From NCBI GenBank assembly GCA_964559435.1, contig CAZLHI010000010.1:1-64000 (forward strand): DNA of 64,000 nucleotides, read 5' to 3'. The notes beneath the pieces are model-generated. The model was given only the letters and a program-made list of their open reading frames with translations. It was not told the DNA's origin and did no database searches. The stretch comes from Hebobacterum sp964559435. GTDB taxonomy: Bacteria > Armatimonadota > Hebobacteria > Hebobacterales > Hebobacteraceae. Both the position numbers and the translations under genes were made by a program. This document shows positions 32,557 to 41,582 of this stretch, in pieces (within the stretch, counting starts at the first letter, position 1; the number at the start of each line of letters is the position of its first letter).

Positions 32557-33867
32557 ATGCTCTTCTTCCGGGGCCGCAAGAAGAGACGTGTCTGTGTGGT
32601 GGGGCTCGACGGCGTGCCCTACGGGCTGCTCCGGCGCCTGGCTGGCGAGTCGGTCATGCCCCGCGCTGCCGCCATCATCGGCAACGGCGGCCTGCGCAGG
32701 ATGCGGGCCTCGCTGCCCCCCGTGTCTTCGGTGAGCTGGTCCTGTTTCATGACCGGCGCCAATCCGGCCGAGCACGGCATCTTCGGATTCACGGACGTCC
32801 TGGCCGATACCTATCAGCTTTGGTTCCCGAGCTTCAGGGATCTTGCGGTTCCAACATTCTGGGACAGACTGGGAAAGAAGCGCCGGCGTTCCTGCGTGGT
32901 AAACCAGCCCGCGACGTACCCTGCGCGCGAGATACCGGGAGCGCTCGTCTCGGGCTTCGTCGCGCTGCAGCTCGAGAAGAGCGTCTGGCCGCGAGAGCAT
33001 CTGCCTGCCCTGCAGCGGATGGGCTACCGCATAGGCGTCAGCACGCAGAAGGCACGCGACCACCCCGACGGCCTCCTCGACGACCTCGACGCAACGCTGA
33101 AGGCCCGGCGGGAGGCGGCCGGCTACTTCTGGGAGCGGGAGAGCTGGGACTACTTCCAGGTCGTGGTGACCGGGACCGATCGGCTCCATCACTTCCTGTG
33201 GAACGCGGTCGATGACGCCGGCGATGCGCGCCATGATCGCGCGATGGCCTACTACCGAGCCGTGGACGATCTCATCGGGGACCTCTGGGATAAGTTCCAC
33301 AGGGGCCGGTCCGTCGATCAGGAGGGGGAGGGCTTCATGCTGCTCTCCGACCACGGCTTCACGCGCCTGCAACAGGATGTCCGGCTGAACTCCTGGCTCC
33401 GCGAGAATGGTTACTTGAGCTACGAGAAGGAGGACCCGACCTCCGTCGCCGATATCTCACCGCAAACACGCGCATTCGCGCTCGACCCGGGCCGCGTTCA
33501 CATCAACATGCGAGGACGCTTCTCGCAGGGCTGTGTCGATCCCGAGGACGCGCCCGCCCTCCGGCAAGAGCTGGCCGAGCGGCTCGGGCAGCTGGCGTAT
33601 GAAGGGCGGCCGGTAATCGCTCGCGTCTTCACCCGCGAGGAGGCTTTCCACGGCCCAAGGATCGCCTTGGCGGCCGATCTGGTGCTCATAAGCCGCGATG
33701 GATTCGACCTCAAGGGCACGACTCGGGAACAGGAAGTCTTCGGCGCGAGCCGGTTCCAGGGCATGCACACCTGGGACGACGCCTTCCTGTGCACCTCACT
33801 GCCGGTGCCCGATAATCCGTCGATATCTGAGCCAGCCGGAGCAATCCTCGAGTGGCTTTCCGGCTGA
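32557..33867 (+). CDS. AlkP-superfamily type I phosphodiesterase-like protein (2)
   Basis: 436 residues, starting 13 bases after cysC. It shows VVGLDGVPYGLLRRL (metal Asp), PPVSSVSWSCFMTGANPAEHGIFG (nucleophile region), VVTGTDRLHHFLW (metal ligands), LLSDHGFTRL and the late FQGMHTWDDAFLC. The architecture is soluble, with a short basic N-terminus (RGRKKRR) and no membrane segment. It belongs to the same subfamily as the preceding AlkP-like gene, but the two are divergent in the middle. The tight cysC linkage argues for a role in PAPS metabolism or sulfation. Confidence 0.85.
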   Translation: MLFFRGRKKRRVCVVGLDGVPYGLLRRLAGESVMPRAAAIIGNGGLRRMRASLPPVSSVSWSCFMTGANPAEHGIFGFTDVLADTYQLWFPSFRDLAVPTFWDRLGKKRRRSCVVNQPATYPAREIPGALVSGFVALQLEKSVWPREHLPALQRMGYRIGVSTQKARDHPDGLLDDLDATLKARREAAGYFWERESWDYFQVVVTGTDRLHHFLWNAVDDAGDARHDRAMAYYRAVDDLIGDLWDKFHRGRSVDQEGEGFMLLSDHGFTRLQQDVRLNSWLRENGYLSYEKEDPTSVADISPQTRAFALDPGRVHINMRGRFSQGCVDPEDAPALRQELAERLGQLAYEGRPVIARVFTREEAFHGPRIALAADLVLISRDGFDLKGTTREQEVFGASRFQGMHTWDDAFLCTSLPVPDNPSISEPAGAILEWLSG

Positions 33868-33924
33868 GGCCTCAGGGCCGCTGGCATCGCGACCTCACAC
33901 CGACCATGGAGGAGGAATACTGAC

Positions 33925-34221
33925 TTGCGGGACTACCACAAGCGTAGTGTCGTGAAGGCAATCTCGTGGCGCGTGGTTGCCACTGTCACGACGATGATCG
34001 TCGTGTTTGCGTTCACCAGGAGAGTTACGCTGGCACTTGAGGTCGGCGCAGTCGAGGTCGTCGCAAAGCTCATCTTCTACTATCTTCACGAGCGCGCGTG
34101 GAATTGGATTGGCTGGGGGAAGCTCGAGCATCCCCTCGCCGGCCTTGCGGTGAGCCGCGAGCTGGAGCCGGAGCATCTGCGAGAGATCCGCACTCGGCTG
34201 GAGGAGCTGGGCTACCTCTAG
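33925..34221 (+). CDS. DUF2061 membrane protein with LGYL tail
   Basis: 98 residues from TTG 33925, with GGAGGAGG upstream. Residues 1-60 match DUF2061: KRSVVKAISWRVVATVTTMIVVF, then VEVVAKLIFYYLHERAWN, a compact two-helix membrane domain. The C-terminal 35 residues form a soluble helix ending IRTRLEELGYL. DUF2061 proteins are often adjacent to, or fused to, sulfate-activation genes in other bacteria, consistent with its place after sat-cysC. Confidence 0.85.
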   Translation: MRDYHKRSVVKAISWRVVATVTTMIVVFAFTRRVTLALEVGAVEVVAKLIFYYLHERAWNWIGWGKLEHPLAGLAVSRELEPEHLREIRTRLEELGYL

Positions 34222-34263
34222 ACGACGCACCCGTCGCCGGGCCAGCTGGAGCGCGGCGGCCGC

Positions 34264-35079
34264 TCAGACCTGCACTCTGAGCGGCCCCTTGAGGGCATAG
34301 CCGAAGGCCACGGATATGAGGAGCCAGGGCCACACCCAGTGGACGCGCCAGCCCAGCAGTTCCATCTCGGCGCTTGGATAGGAGACGCTGGCTGACTTCG
34401 CCCTGACCTCCGCCGAGATGGGGGGCTCGCCGGGATGCAGGAACTGCAACCAGACGCCACCGGCAACGCGCGCCGTGGAGACCCGGCCGCCGAGGTCGCC
34501 CACGACAATCTGCTTCGTGAACTCCTGTCCCGCAACGGCGAAGCGGAGTTCCCGCCTCCCAGGAGAGGCCGCGCGCACCCGCCAGTCGACCTCGTCCAGC
34601 GCCCGAATACGCAGCGCCAGAGTCTCCACCTCGATCCCCGGCGGTGCGGCCAGGGACACCTCATCCAGGTCTACCCCTGGCTGAAGCTTGATGGCGACGA
34701 TGGCCGTCTCTCCCGGCCTCAGGGGCCTGTGCCCGAAACGGAGGTCGGTCTGCACGAGCAAGAAGCCGACGGGTATTATGATGAATGCGAGAGGGACAAC
34801 CGCGTAGGTGAGATACCTCAGGTTGTCGCGTGCGAGCCGGGCTTGCGCGCGCAGCACCACACGGACATCATCTCGGTACAGCAGGACTTCCAGCAGGTGT
34901 GAGATGATCTGGTCTTTGGTCGCACGGATGCCGCGCTGATTCGAGGTGTAGCGGAACACCATCAGCAGGACCGCTCCCGTTATCAGGGAGATGACGACGA
35001 GCCCGGCCCAGGCACTCCATCCCCAGGGAGCGAGAAGCAGGTCGAAGCAGCGCGTGATGATGGAGTTCACCCCTGCCAT
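34264..35079 (-). CDS. Membrane protein with Oxa1/EMC3 (DUF106)-like N-terminus
   Basis: 271 residues. Membrane helix 1 (about 20-42) is followed by RYTSNQRGIRATKDQIISHLLEVLLYRDD, a basic coiled segment of the kind linking the first helices of DUF106/EMC3/YidC-family insertases. A second helix (about 92-110) follows. A beta-rich extracytoplasmic domain (about 115-235) with RFGHRPLRPGETAIVAIKL comes next, and a final helix (about 246-265). The whole is not a standard YidC. It is the last gene of a minus-strand operon with three AlkP-like proteins and an RHH protein. A role in inserting or organising these membrane-anchored enzymes is conceivable. Confidence 0.55.
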   Translation of the reverse strand: MAGVNSIITRCFDLLLAPWGWSAWAGLVVISLITGAVLLMVFRYTSNQRGIRATKDQIISHLLEVLLYRDDVRVVLRAQARLARDNLRYLTYAVVPLAFIIIPVGFLLVQTDLRFGHRPLRPGETAIVAIKLQPGVDLDEVSLAAPPGIEVETLALRIRALDEVDWRVRAASPGRRELRFAVAGQEFTKQIVVGDLGGRVSTARVAGGVWLQFLHPGEPPISAEVRAKSASVSYPSAEMELLGWRVHWVWPWLLISVAFGYALKGPLRVQV

Positions 35080-35085
35080 CGCGGA

Positions 35086-35277
35086 TCAGTCGATGTACCC
35101 CAGGCCTTGGAGCCGCTTCTTGACCTCCTCTTCCGAGTCGGCCTCCTCGATGGCGGCCGCGGCCTTCTCGAGCGTATGGCGGATGAACTCGTCGAGGGAC
35201 GAGTATCCGGCGGCCTCGGCGCATCGCTGTAAGCGCTCGTAAAGATCCCGGTCTAGCTTGATCTTCGGTCCAAACAT
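35086..35277 (-). CDS. Ribbon-helix-helix small protein with LGYID tail
   Basis: 63 residues from the ATG at 35277. PKIKLDRDLYERLQRCAEAA and YSSLDEFIRHTLEKA form the strand-helix-helix of the RHH fold. An acidic linker leads directly to VKKRLQGLGYID. It is a shorter version of the 29086-29334 protein. It lies between the AlkP-like gene and the Oxa1/EMC3-like gene on the same strand, 10 and 6 bases away. Each arm of the cluster therefore carries one RHH-tail protein. Confidence 0.7.
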   Translation of the reverse strand: MFGPKIKLDRDLYERLQRCAEAAGYSSLDEFIRHTLEKAAAAIEEADSEEEVKKRLQGLGYID

Positions 35278-35287
35278 GCTCGGGGCC

Positions 35288-37330
35288 TCACCAGATCGGC
35301 TTGCCAATCATCTCCTTCGGCACCTCGACGCCGAACTCGGCGAGCGCGCTCGCCGGAATGTCCGGCAGGCCCGGCCTCGCCGGTCCAATCGGTTTCGTGG
35401 CCAGCAAGAGGCCTGGCACGACGTCCCTGTCAATGCAGTGATCCCCGCTCCATTTCCCCACGTTGTCCTTGAACGCCTCTGCCGATACCACACCGAGGCC
35501 CGACGCTGAGGTGCAGCGATAGCCGGAGGCATATCCGAGGATGAGATCTGGGGTGAACGGGGGCGTCGTCGCAGAGTAGGTCTCCTGCGACAGGTAGACG
35601 TTCGCAATCACGCGCTCGCCCGTCTTCGGATCGCGCACACTGCGCAATCGGCGCGCAAGGCGGCGCGCGACGGCCTCCCTATCCGTGGGTGAGATGACAC
35701 CTCTGGCCTCCCGCCCCTTGAGATTCAGGTAGAGCCCCGTAAGCCCGATGCCGTAGGCCGCGGTCTGACTCCAGTCGGCCGCGTGTTGGATATCCGCCGC
35801 CCCCCGGGCGTCTCGCATGCACAGGTATCCCTCGCTTGCGAGCCATGTGTTGAGATTGAACTGACGGTAGTACGCCGTAAAGCCGTGGTCGGACAGAAGG
35901 ACAACTGTGGTATTGGCGTCGCAGGCCTCGAGGGCGGCGCCAGCAAGCTCGTCGCCTAGTCTATAGCAGTCCGCGACCACTGACCCATATGCGCGCTGCG
36001 CCGCTGCCTCGTAGGCTGGATGCTGAGGGTCCGTAGTGCGCCAGAACATGTGCTGATTGCGGTCGGTCGTGCCGAAGTAGCAGAACAGCAGGCCCGTACG
36101 GAATCTGTGGAGCTGAGACTCATACGCCTGGCGGGCCTCCGAAACGATCTGCGCCGCCTGATGCAGGTACTCGTCCTCATCGAGAACGCCGTGCGCGAGG
36201 GCCTCCGTGTCCTCGGGCAACCCCAGAGTGTGGAACCGGCCGTGGCTGCGGGCCAACTGTCGGGCGTAACCAGCAGGCGCGTCGATTGGCAGTGCGGGAT
36301 CCATCGGGTCGAAGTTGATCGGTGTGACGTACAGCTTGAACCGCGGCACGATCTCCTTCATGTAGAACCGGCAGATTCCCCTGATGGCCTTCACGTGAGG
36401 TACCATCACAAACGTTACCGGCACCCAGTCGGTCCACTCGCCCTGCCGGAGCAGGACCTGGCGTCCTTGAATCACGAGCTTGGCGACCCGATGCGCCCGG
36501 TCAACCCACACCTCAAACCCGACCTCGGTATCCGGCATTCCCCGCTCCAGCGAATTCCGAGGCCCCTTGAGACGAGCCCTCACCCGCCCGTCGATTACAC
36601 GAACCGGCTGGGCGTCGATCTGCCGGCTCCGGACCAGATCGCCATCGGTGAAGTAGGAACTCGTGCCCAGCGATCCCCTGGCATCGGGAGTGCCGAGGCC
36701 GGCCAATTGCCTGGCGCCGGTGTCCGCAGGGGGGAAGTTCGACGGGACCCGGTGCACCTCACATGGCACGCCGTGCGCTGCGAGAATGTCCCAGAACGCC
36801 CGTCCCCGCCGACGCGACCCGACTCGAGACTGCGACAGCGGCACCCGCCAGCGTCCCAGCGGGACGCTGTACGCCGGAGGCGCGGTTTCGGCCACGGCCG
36901 ATGTGGCCTGGTACGTCGCCGGGTCCCGCGAAACGAAGTCACAGATCCCATGCGTGCCTGGGTCCAGGCCGGTTATCACCGTTGCCCAGGCGACCGGGCT
37001 CTGCGGCGGCACCGTGCTGGTGAGCGGTCGGAAGCCCCCGGTCTCCCTCATGCGCGACAGGTTCGGAAGCTGGCCTGCCGCCATGAGGCGCGCGGCAATG
37101 CCGGGATCGAGGCCATCGACGCCGAGGATGATGAGCCGCTTGTCCCCCTTTGCAGGCGCAGCGAATCGAGACGCGCAGGACGAAAGCGCAGCAGCGTCGA
37201 GGAGCGCCAAGGCCCCGAGCGCGCCGATCCTCTTCAGAGTCCTGCGCTTGCCAACGTCGCAGACCCGGCCGGAATCCATCTGCGCGGTCCGGGCGCGGCG
37301 GGACGGCGTCGCCCTCATGGCTATCCGCAT
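35288..37330 (-). CDS. AlkP-superfamily phosphodiesterase-like lipoprotein (3)
   Basis: About 680 residues, start uncertain among ATG 37330, 37318 and 37279. The N-terminus has KRRTLKRIGALGALALLDAA, a twin-arginine-like motif and hydrophobic core, followed by LSSC, a lipobox-like Cys. Catalytic signatures are ILGVDGLDPGIAARL, PPQSPVAWATVITGLDPGTHGI, FCYFGTTDRNQHMFWR, VLLSDHGFTAYYRQF and KWSGDHCIDRDVVPGLLL. It is a tandem paralogue of the next two genes upstream. It acts outside the cytoplasm, presumably on a phosphodiester or phospho-lipid/glycan. Confidence 0.85.
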   Translation of the reverse strand: MRIAMRATPSRRARTAQMDSGRVCDVGKRRTLKRIGALGALALLDAAALSSCASRFAAPAKGDKRLIILGVDGLDPGIAARLMAAGQLPNLSRMRETGGFRPLTSTVPPQSPVAWATVITGLDPGTHGICDFVSRDPATYQATSAVAETAPPAYSVPLGRWRVPLSQSRVGSRRRGRAFWDILAAHGVPCEVHRVPSNFPPADTGARQLAGLGTPDARGSLGTSSYFTDGDLVRSRQIDAQPVRVIDGRVRARLKGPRNSLERGMPDTEVGFEVWVDRAHRVAKLVIQGRQVLLRQGEWTDWVPVTFVMVPHVKAIRGICRFYMKEIVPRFKLYVTPINFDPMDPALPIDAPAGYARQLARSHGRFHTLGLPEDTEALAHGVLDEDEYLHQAAQIVSEARQAYESQLHRFRTGLLFCYFGTTDRNQHMFWRTTDPQHPAYEAAAQRAYGSVVADCYRLGDELAGAALEACDANTTVVLLSDHGFTAYYRQFNLNTWLASEGYLCMRDARGAADIQHAADWSQTAAYGIGLTGLYLNLKGREARGVISPTDREAVARRLARRLRSVRDPKTGERVIANVYLSQETYSATTPPFTPDLILGYASGYRCTSASGLGVVSAEAFKDNVGKWSGDHCIDRDVVPGLLLATKPIGPARPGLPDIPASALAEFGVEVPKEMIGKPIW

Positions 37331-37348
37331 CCCCGAGCGGCGGCGCTC

Positions 37349-39397
37349 TCAGAAGACGGACTGGCCGGACATCTCGTCCGGCTTCTCAATCTCGAACTCG
37401 GCCAGAACACTAGCGGTTACATCCTGCAAGGCCGGGCTTTCGGCGCGAATGGGTCTGTTCGCGAGCAGTATGCCCGGCACGAGGGCGCGATCAATGCAGT
37501 GATCGCCGCTCCACTTGTCGAGGTTGTCCTCGATCAGCTTCTCCGTGACCTCCCCCAGGACCGACTCGTCCGAGCACCGGTAGCCGCGGGCGTAGCCGAT
37601 CACCAGGTCAGGGGCGTGCTCCGCCTCGTCCGGGGAGTAGACCTCCCCGGCCGCGTAGACGTTGTCGATGACGCGCTCGCCCGTGTCGGGATCGCGCACC
37701 TTGCACAGCTCGTCGCTGAGCTGCGCCGCCAGGAATGCTCGCTCCTGAGGCCCGACGATTCCATACGGCTCTCGACCTTCCATGTTGAAGTAGAGAGAGT
37801 TGAACCCGATTCCGTAGGCGAGCGTGTTGTGCCAGTCTGCATTCTGGAAAATGTCTGCGCCCGACTCCCAGGGTTCCACGCCAAGCAGATAGTCGTTACG
37901 TGCCAGCCATGTATTCAGGTTGAACGAACGGTAGAAGGGCGAGAATCCGTGGTCGGACAGCACGATCACGGTCGTATCTCCGTCGCAGGCCGCCATTGCT
38001 TGTCCCACGAGACCGTCTGAGGCGCGGTAGCACTCCTCGATCACTGGACCAAGCTGCTTCGCCAACCGGCGGTCGTGAGCCGGATGCCGAGGGTCCATCG
38101 TCCGCCAGAACATGTGCTGGGTTCGGTCGCTGGTGGCGAAATAGTAGAACAGCAGCCCGCGGTCGAACTCGTTCAGGGCCATCTCGTACATGCGCCTCTC
38201 TTCGCCGAACGCGATGCCGGACTGCTGGAGGTATTCGTCGTCGTCCAATACCTCGTGACGAAGGGCCTTCACATCGTGCGGGAAGCCCTGAGTGTAGAAC
38301 AATCCCAACTTCCGCGCCAGTTCGGCCGAGAAGTCCCCCGGCGCGGTGATCGGCAGCGCGGGGTCCCTTGGGTCGATGTTGATCGGTGTCACGTAGAGCT
38401 TCAGATACGGCCGCACCGCCTTCAAGTAGAAACGACAGATGCCGCTGACGTGCCTGAGGTGAGGCACCATCTCAAATCGGAGGGGAGTCCAATCGCTCCA
38501 TTCACCCTCGCCCAGCAGCACCTCCTCATCCAGCAGGACAATCTTGACCAGCTTGTGATCCCGATCCACGAGGATGTCGAAGTCTACCGCGGACCGCGGC
38601 TCACCCTCGCGGAGGGTGTTGTCGGGTCCGAAGAGCTGAGCCTTAGCGCGGCCGCGCAGCAGTTGCACTTGGTAGATGGCGCCCCCAGTGATGTTCCTGC
38701 CGGGCTTCGGCGGTGCATCGGTGTAAAAGGAGAACTCCCCGTACGTCCCACGTAGGTCGGGTGCCCCAAGGCCGGCGAGCTGCTTGACTCCATTGTCCTG
38801 AGGTGGGAAGTTCGACGGCACCCGATACGCGGAGGCGGGCACGCCGTGCCCGGCCAGAACGTCCCAGAAGGCTCGACCTCTGCGCAGCAGTTCGACCTTC
38901 CCGGCCGAAAGCGGCACCCTCCACTGGCCGATAGATAGGGACCTCTCCGGCGCTTCGGTTCGGGCGATCGAGAGATAGGGGATATAGGTGTTCGGGTCAC
39001 GCTGGATGAAATCGTAGATGCCGTGACCTCCCGGGTCTCGCCCTGTTATGAAGGTGGCCCAGGCAACCGGGCTCTGTGGCGGCACGCTGCTGCCGAGAGG
39101 TCTGAAGCCACCGAGCTGCATCAGACGTTGCATGTTCGGCAGCTTGCCCTCGGCCATGAGACGGCGGACCGCCCGCGGGTCCAAGCCGTCCAGACCGAGA
39201 ATGATGACCTTTCGCTCTGTGCTGAGCTTCGATGCGAATCTCCGGCCGCAGGAAGAGAGCGCCCCCGCGTCGACCGCGGCGAGCAGGCCGAGGGCGGCCA
39301 GCTTTCTCAGCGTCGCTCTCTTTCCCGGGTCGGCGGCGCCGTCGGGTGAGCGCGTGCCTGGCCCGCGATTCCTGCGGTCCTCAGGCGCCAGCTTCAC
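37349..39397 (-). CDS. AlkP-superfamily phosphodiesterase-like lipoprotein (4)
   Basis: 682 residues from GTG 39397 with AAGGAGA upstream; it overlaps the stop of the preceding gene by 17 bases. The N-terminal region has KRATLRKLAALGLLAAVDAG then LSSC, a probable lipobox. Catalytic landmarks parallel those of the 35288 gene: LGLDGLDPRAVRRL, PPQSPVAWATFITGRDPGGHG, FYYFATSDRTQHMFWR, VLSDHGFSPFYRSF and KWSGDHCIDRALVPGILL. The strong match in order and spacing shows a recent tandem duplication. Confidence 0.88.
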   Translation of the reverse strand: MKLAPEDRRNRGPGTRSPDGAADPGKRATLRKLAALGLLAAVDAGALSSCGRRFASKLSTERKVIILGLDGLDPRAVRRLMAEGKLPNMQRLMQLGGFRPLGSSVPPQSPVAWATFITGRDPGGHGIYDFIQRDPNTYIPYLSIARTEAPERSLSIGQWRVPLSAGKVELLRRGRAFWDVLAGHGVPASAYRVPSNFPPQDNGVKQLAGLGAPDLRGTYGEFSFYTDAPPKPGRNITGGAIYQVQLLRGRAKAQLFGPDNTLREGEPRSAVDFDILVDRDHKLVKIVLLDEEVLLGEGEWSDWTPLRFEMVPHLRHVSGICRFYLKAVRPYLKLYVTPINIDPRDPALPITAPGDFSAELARKLGLFYTQGFPHDVKALRHEVLDDDEYLQQSGIAFGEERRMYEMALNEFDRGLLFYYFATSDRTQHMFWRTMDPRHPAHDRRLAKQLGPVIEECYRASDGLVGQAMAACDGDTTVIVLSDHGFSPFYRSFNLNTWLARNDYLLGVEPWESGADIFQNADWHNTLAYGIGFNSLYFNMEGREPYGIVGPQERAFLAAQLSDELCKVRDPDTGERVIDNVYAAGEVYSPDEAEHAPDLVIGYARGYRCSDESVLGEVTEKLIEDNLDKWSGDHCIDRALVPGILLANRPIRAESPALQDVTASVLAEFEIEKPDEMSGQSVF

Positions 39398-41582
39398 TCT
39401 CCTTGCCCACGCCCAGCAGAAGTGAGCGCCCTTGCATATAGGCAGGCACTCTGACTCCGAACAACTCGAGTACGGTCGGGGCCAGGTCCATGATGGAGGC
39501 GCTGTCTGCATGCAGAGAGAGACTCGAGAAGAGCACACCCGGAACGAGCGCCGGGTCCAGGCAGTGGTCTCCGCTCCAACGGCGGGTGTTCTCCTGGATC
39601 ACCGGCCCGCAGACCTGGCCCTGCGCCGCGCTCCACGAGGCGCGATACCCCACGCCATATGCGATCGTCAGGTCGGGTCCCGTCTCCGCGTATGGCCCGG
39701 GATTCGTATCGGCTGTGTCGAGCGCGCGCTGGATTGCCACGGCACCGTTCGCCTCATCACGCAGCCCCGTCAGCTTATCGATGAGCTCGGCTCTGACTCG
39801 CGGCGCTTCATCGGGCGCGAGCACGCCCTGCACCTCCCGCCCCTTGATATTCAAGTAGAGGCCGCCGAGCCCGATGGCATAGGCTTGAGTCCGCTGCCAG
39901 TCCACATCCCGGAGCCACTGAGCCTCACCGGAGGCGCCATCAGCCAAATGGAGATACCCCTCCTGCTTCAGCCACACGTTGAGGTTGACGCCGCGACGGA
40001 AGGACTTGAAGCCATGGTCGGACATCACTAAGAGTGCATCGCGAGCGCCCAGCCGCGACATCACCTCTCCCACGACTTCGTCGGCCTGCTCGTAGGACTG
40101 CTCGATTGCCTCTGCGAAGACACTCGGGTCATCCTCGACTGGTGCAGGATGTCCGGGGTCCCGATATCGCCAGAACATGTGTTGAATGCGGTCGGTCGTA
40201 TCGAACACGCAAACGATGCAGCCGGTGCGCGTGTTATCCAGAGCGTTACGCAGCATGCGCCGTCGCTCTTCGAAGAGCAGAGCGCACTGCTCCAGGAAAC
40301 TTGCGTCGTCCAAGACCGACTCGTTGAGCGCCCACGTGTCTTCGGCCAGCCCCAGAGTCGCGTATCGTCCCAACCTCTTGGAGAGGTAGATTGAGTAGGC
40401 GCGTGGGTGTGAGACTGGCAGGGCCGGTTGCTCGGGGTCGATGTTGATCGGCGAGACATACAACTCGACTTCGGGCGCCAGCTGCCGCAGGTAGAACCGG
40501 CAAATGCCATGTGCCCGCATCCCAGGGCCGAGCCGAAAGCCCACCGGGACCCAATCGCTATACTGCCCGAGATGCAGGCCGACGCGCGCTCCGCTGATCT
40601 CCAGCTGTGCTGTGCCATCCCCGTTGGGCTGGAGGCGGAATGGGGTCTTCGACGCCTCGCCCGAGTCGGAGGAGACAAGCGGGGGTCCCGGCAGGTCGCC
40701 GTGGAGAACGCCATTCTCGTTCGTGAGCGACAGGCGCTCGCCGCCTATATGATCCCTGTGCTCCTCTCGTGCGGTTGTGAAGAACGTGAAGGAGCCCTGA
40801 GTCCCCCGCAGGTCGGGCACACACATCCCCGACAGCAGCAGTCCGTTGAACCGCTCGGGGGGAAAGGTTATCGGCACGCGGAGCACCTCGGAGAATATCC
40901 CGTGCTCGCCGAGCACAGCCCAGAAGGGCTTGCTCCTGCGGAGCAGCCGGATGACCGGGCGGCCCAGCGGAAGCCTCAATGCTCCCAGCTTCAATCGTCG
41001 CCGCGGTGGTCGGATCTCCGCTGAGGAGAGACCGGGCAGATAGGTTCTCGGGTCACGGTGCAGGAAGTCGAATATGCCGTGGCGACCCGGACTCGCGCCG
41101 GTCATGAACGATGACCATGCGACAGGCGACATCGCCGGGCAGCTGGTCGCCAGCCGCGAGAAGGTTCCGCCTTCCCGCAGCTTGGCCAGGTTGGGCAGCC
41201 GGCCCGCCGCCATCATGGCCTCGGCGATGTCAGGGTCCATCCCGTCCAAGCCAAGGATGACCACGCGGTCGACCTGGCTCTTCGCATAGGCTTTCCGCCG
41301 GCGGCGCGATCGCAGCAGGAACCGCAGCGGCCAGGTGAGGAGCACGAGGCCGCCGAGGGCCACTGCGGCCACCACGACGAGAAAGGACCCGAGCACGGCG
41401 AAGCCGGCTCCGGGGCCGATGTAGGCATGGGCCGGCGCGGCAGATACGAACACAAGTAAGCTGGTCGCGAGCGCAGCCACCAGGGCCGGGCTGGATCGCG
41501 GCGGCTTCAGAGTATGCTGCGGCGGAGTAGCTCGCTTACCGCCGTCTTTCGCGCGGTCACGCGAATGAGGGCAAAGCATCAC
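39381..41582 (-). CDS. Membrane AlkP-superfamily phosphodiesterase-like protein (5)
   Basis: 733 residues (start uncertain, GTG/ATG at 41582/41579). Two N-terminal membrane segments (about 33-52 and 58-88) include AYIGPGAGFAVLGSFLVVV, a sequence characteristic of this membrane AlkP subfamily. The catalytic domain follows: ILGLDGMDPDIAEAM, CPAMSPVAWSSFMTGASPGRHG, CVFDTTDRIQHMFWR, VMSDHGFKSFRRG and RWSGDHCLDPALVPGVLF. It is the first of three tandem paralogues on this strand and differs by being an integral membrane protein instead of a lipoprotein. Confidence 0.88.
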   Translation of the reverse strand: MMLCPHSRDRAKDGGKRATPPQHTLKPPRSSPALVAALATSLLVFVSAAPAHAYIGPGAGFAVLGSFLVVVAAVALGGLVLLTWPLRFLLRSRRRRKAYAKSQVDRVVILGLDGMDPDIAEAMMAAGRLPNLAKLREGGTFSRLATSCPAMSPVAWSSFMTGASPGRHGIFDFLHRDPRTYLPGLSSAEIRPPRRRLKLGALRLPLGRPVIRLLRRSKPFWAVLGEHGIFSEVLRVPITFPPERFNGLLLSGMCVPDLRGTQGSFTFFTTAREEHRDHIGGERLSLTNENGVLHGDLPGPPLVSSDSGEASKTPFRLQPNGDGTAQLEISGARVGLHLGQYSDWVPVGFRLGPGMRAHGICRFYLRQLAPEVELYVSPINIDPEQPALPVSHPRAYSIYLSKRLGRYATLGLAEDTWALNESVLDDASFLEQCALLFEERRRMLRNALDNTRTGCIVCVFDTTDRIQHMFWRYRDPGHPAPVEDDPSVFAEAIEQSYEQADEVVGEVMSRLGARDALLVMSDHGFKSFRRGVNLNVWLKQEGYLHLADGASGEAQWLRDVDWQRTQAYAIGLGGLYLNIKGREVQGVLAPDEAPRVRAELIDKLTGLRDEANGAVAIQRALDTADTNPGPYAETGPDLTIAYGVGYRASWSAAQGQVCGPVIQENTRRWSGDHCLDPALVPGVLFSSLSLHADSASIMDLAPTVLELFGVRVPAYMQGRSLLLGVGKESEAGA

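Noticed and set aside
36020..38020. A 666-codon plus-strand frame across two AlkP-like genes
   Set aside because: It runs antisense to two clearly homologous AlkP-like genes and has no family features or ribosome site.
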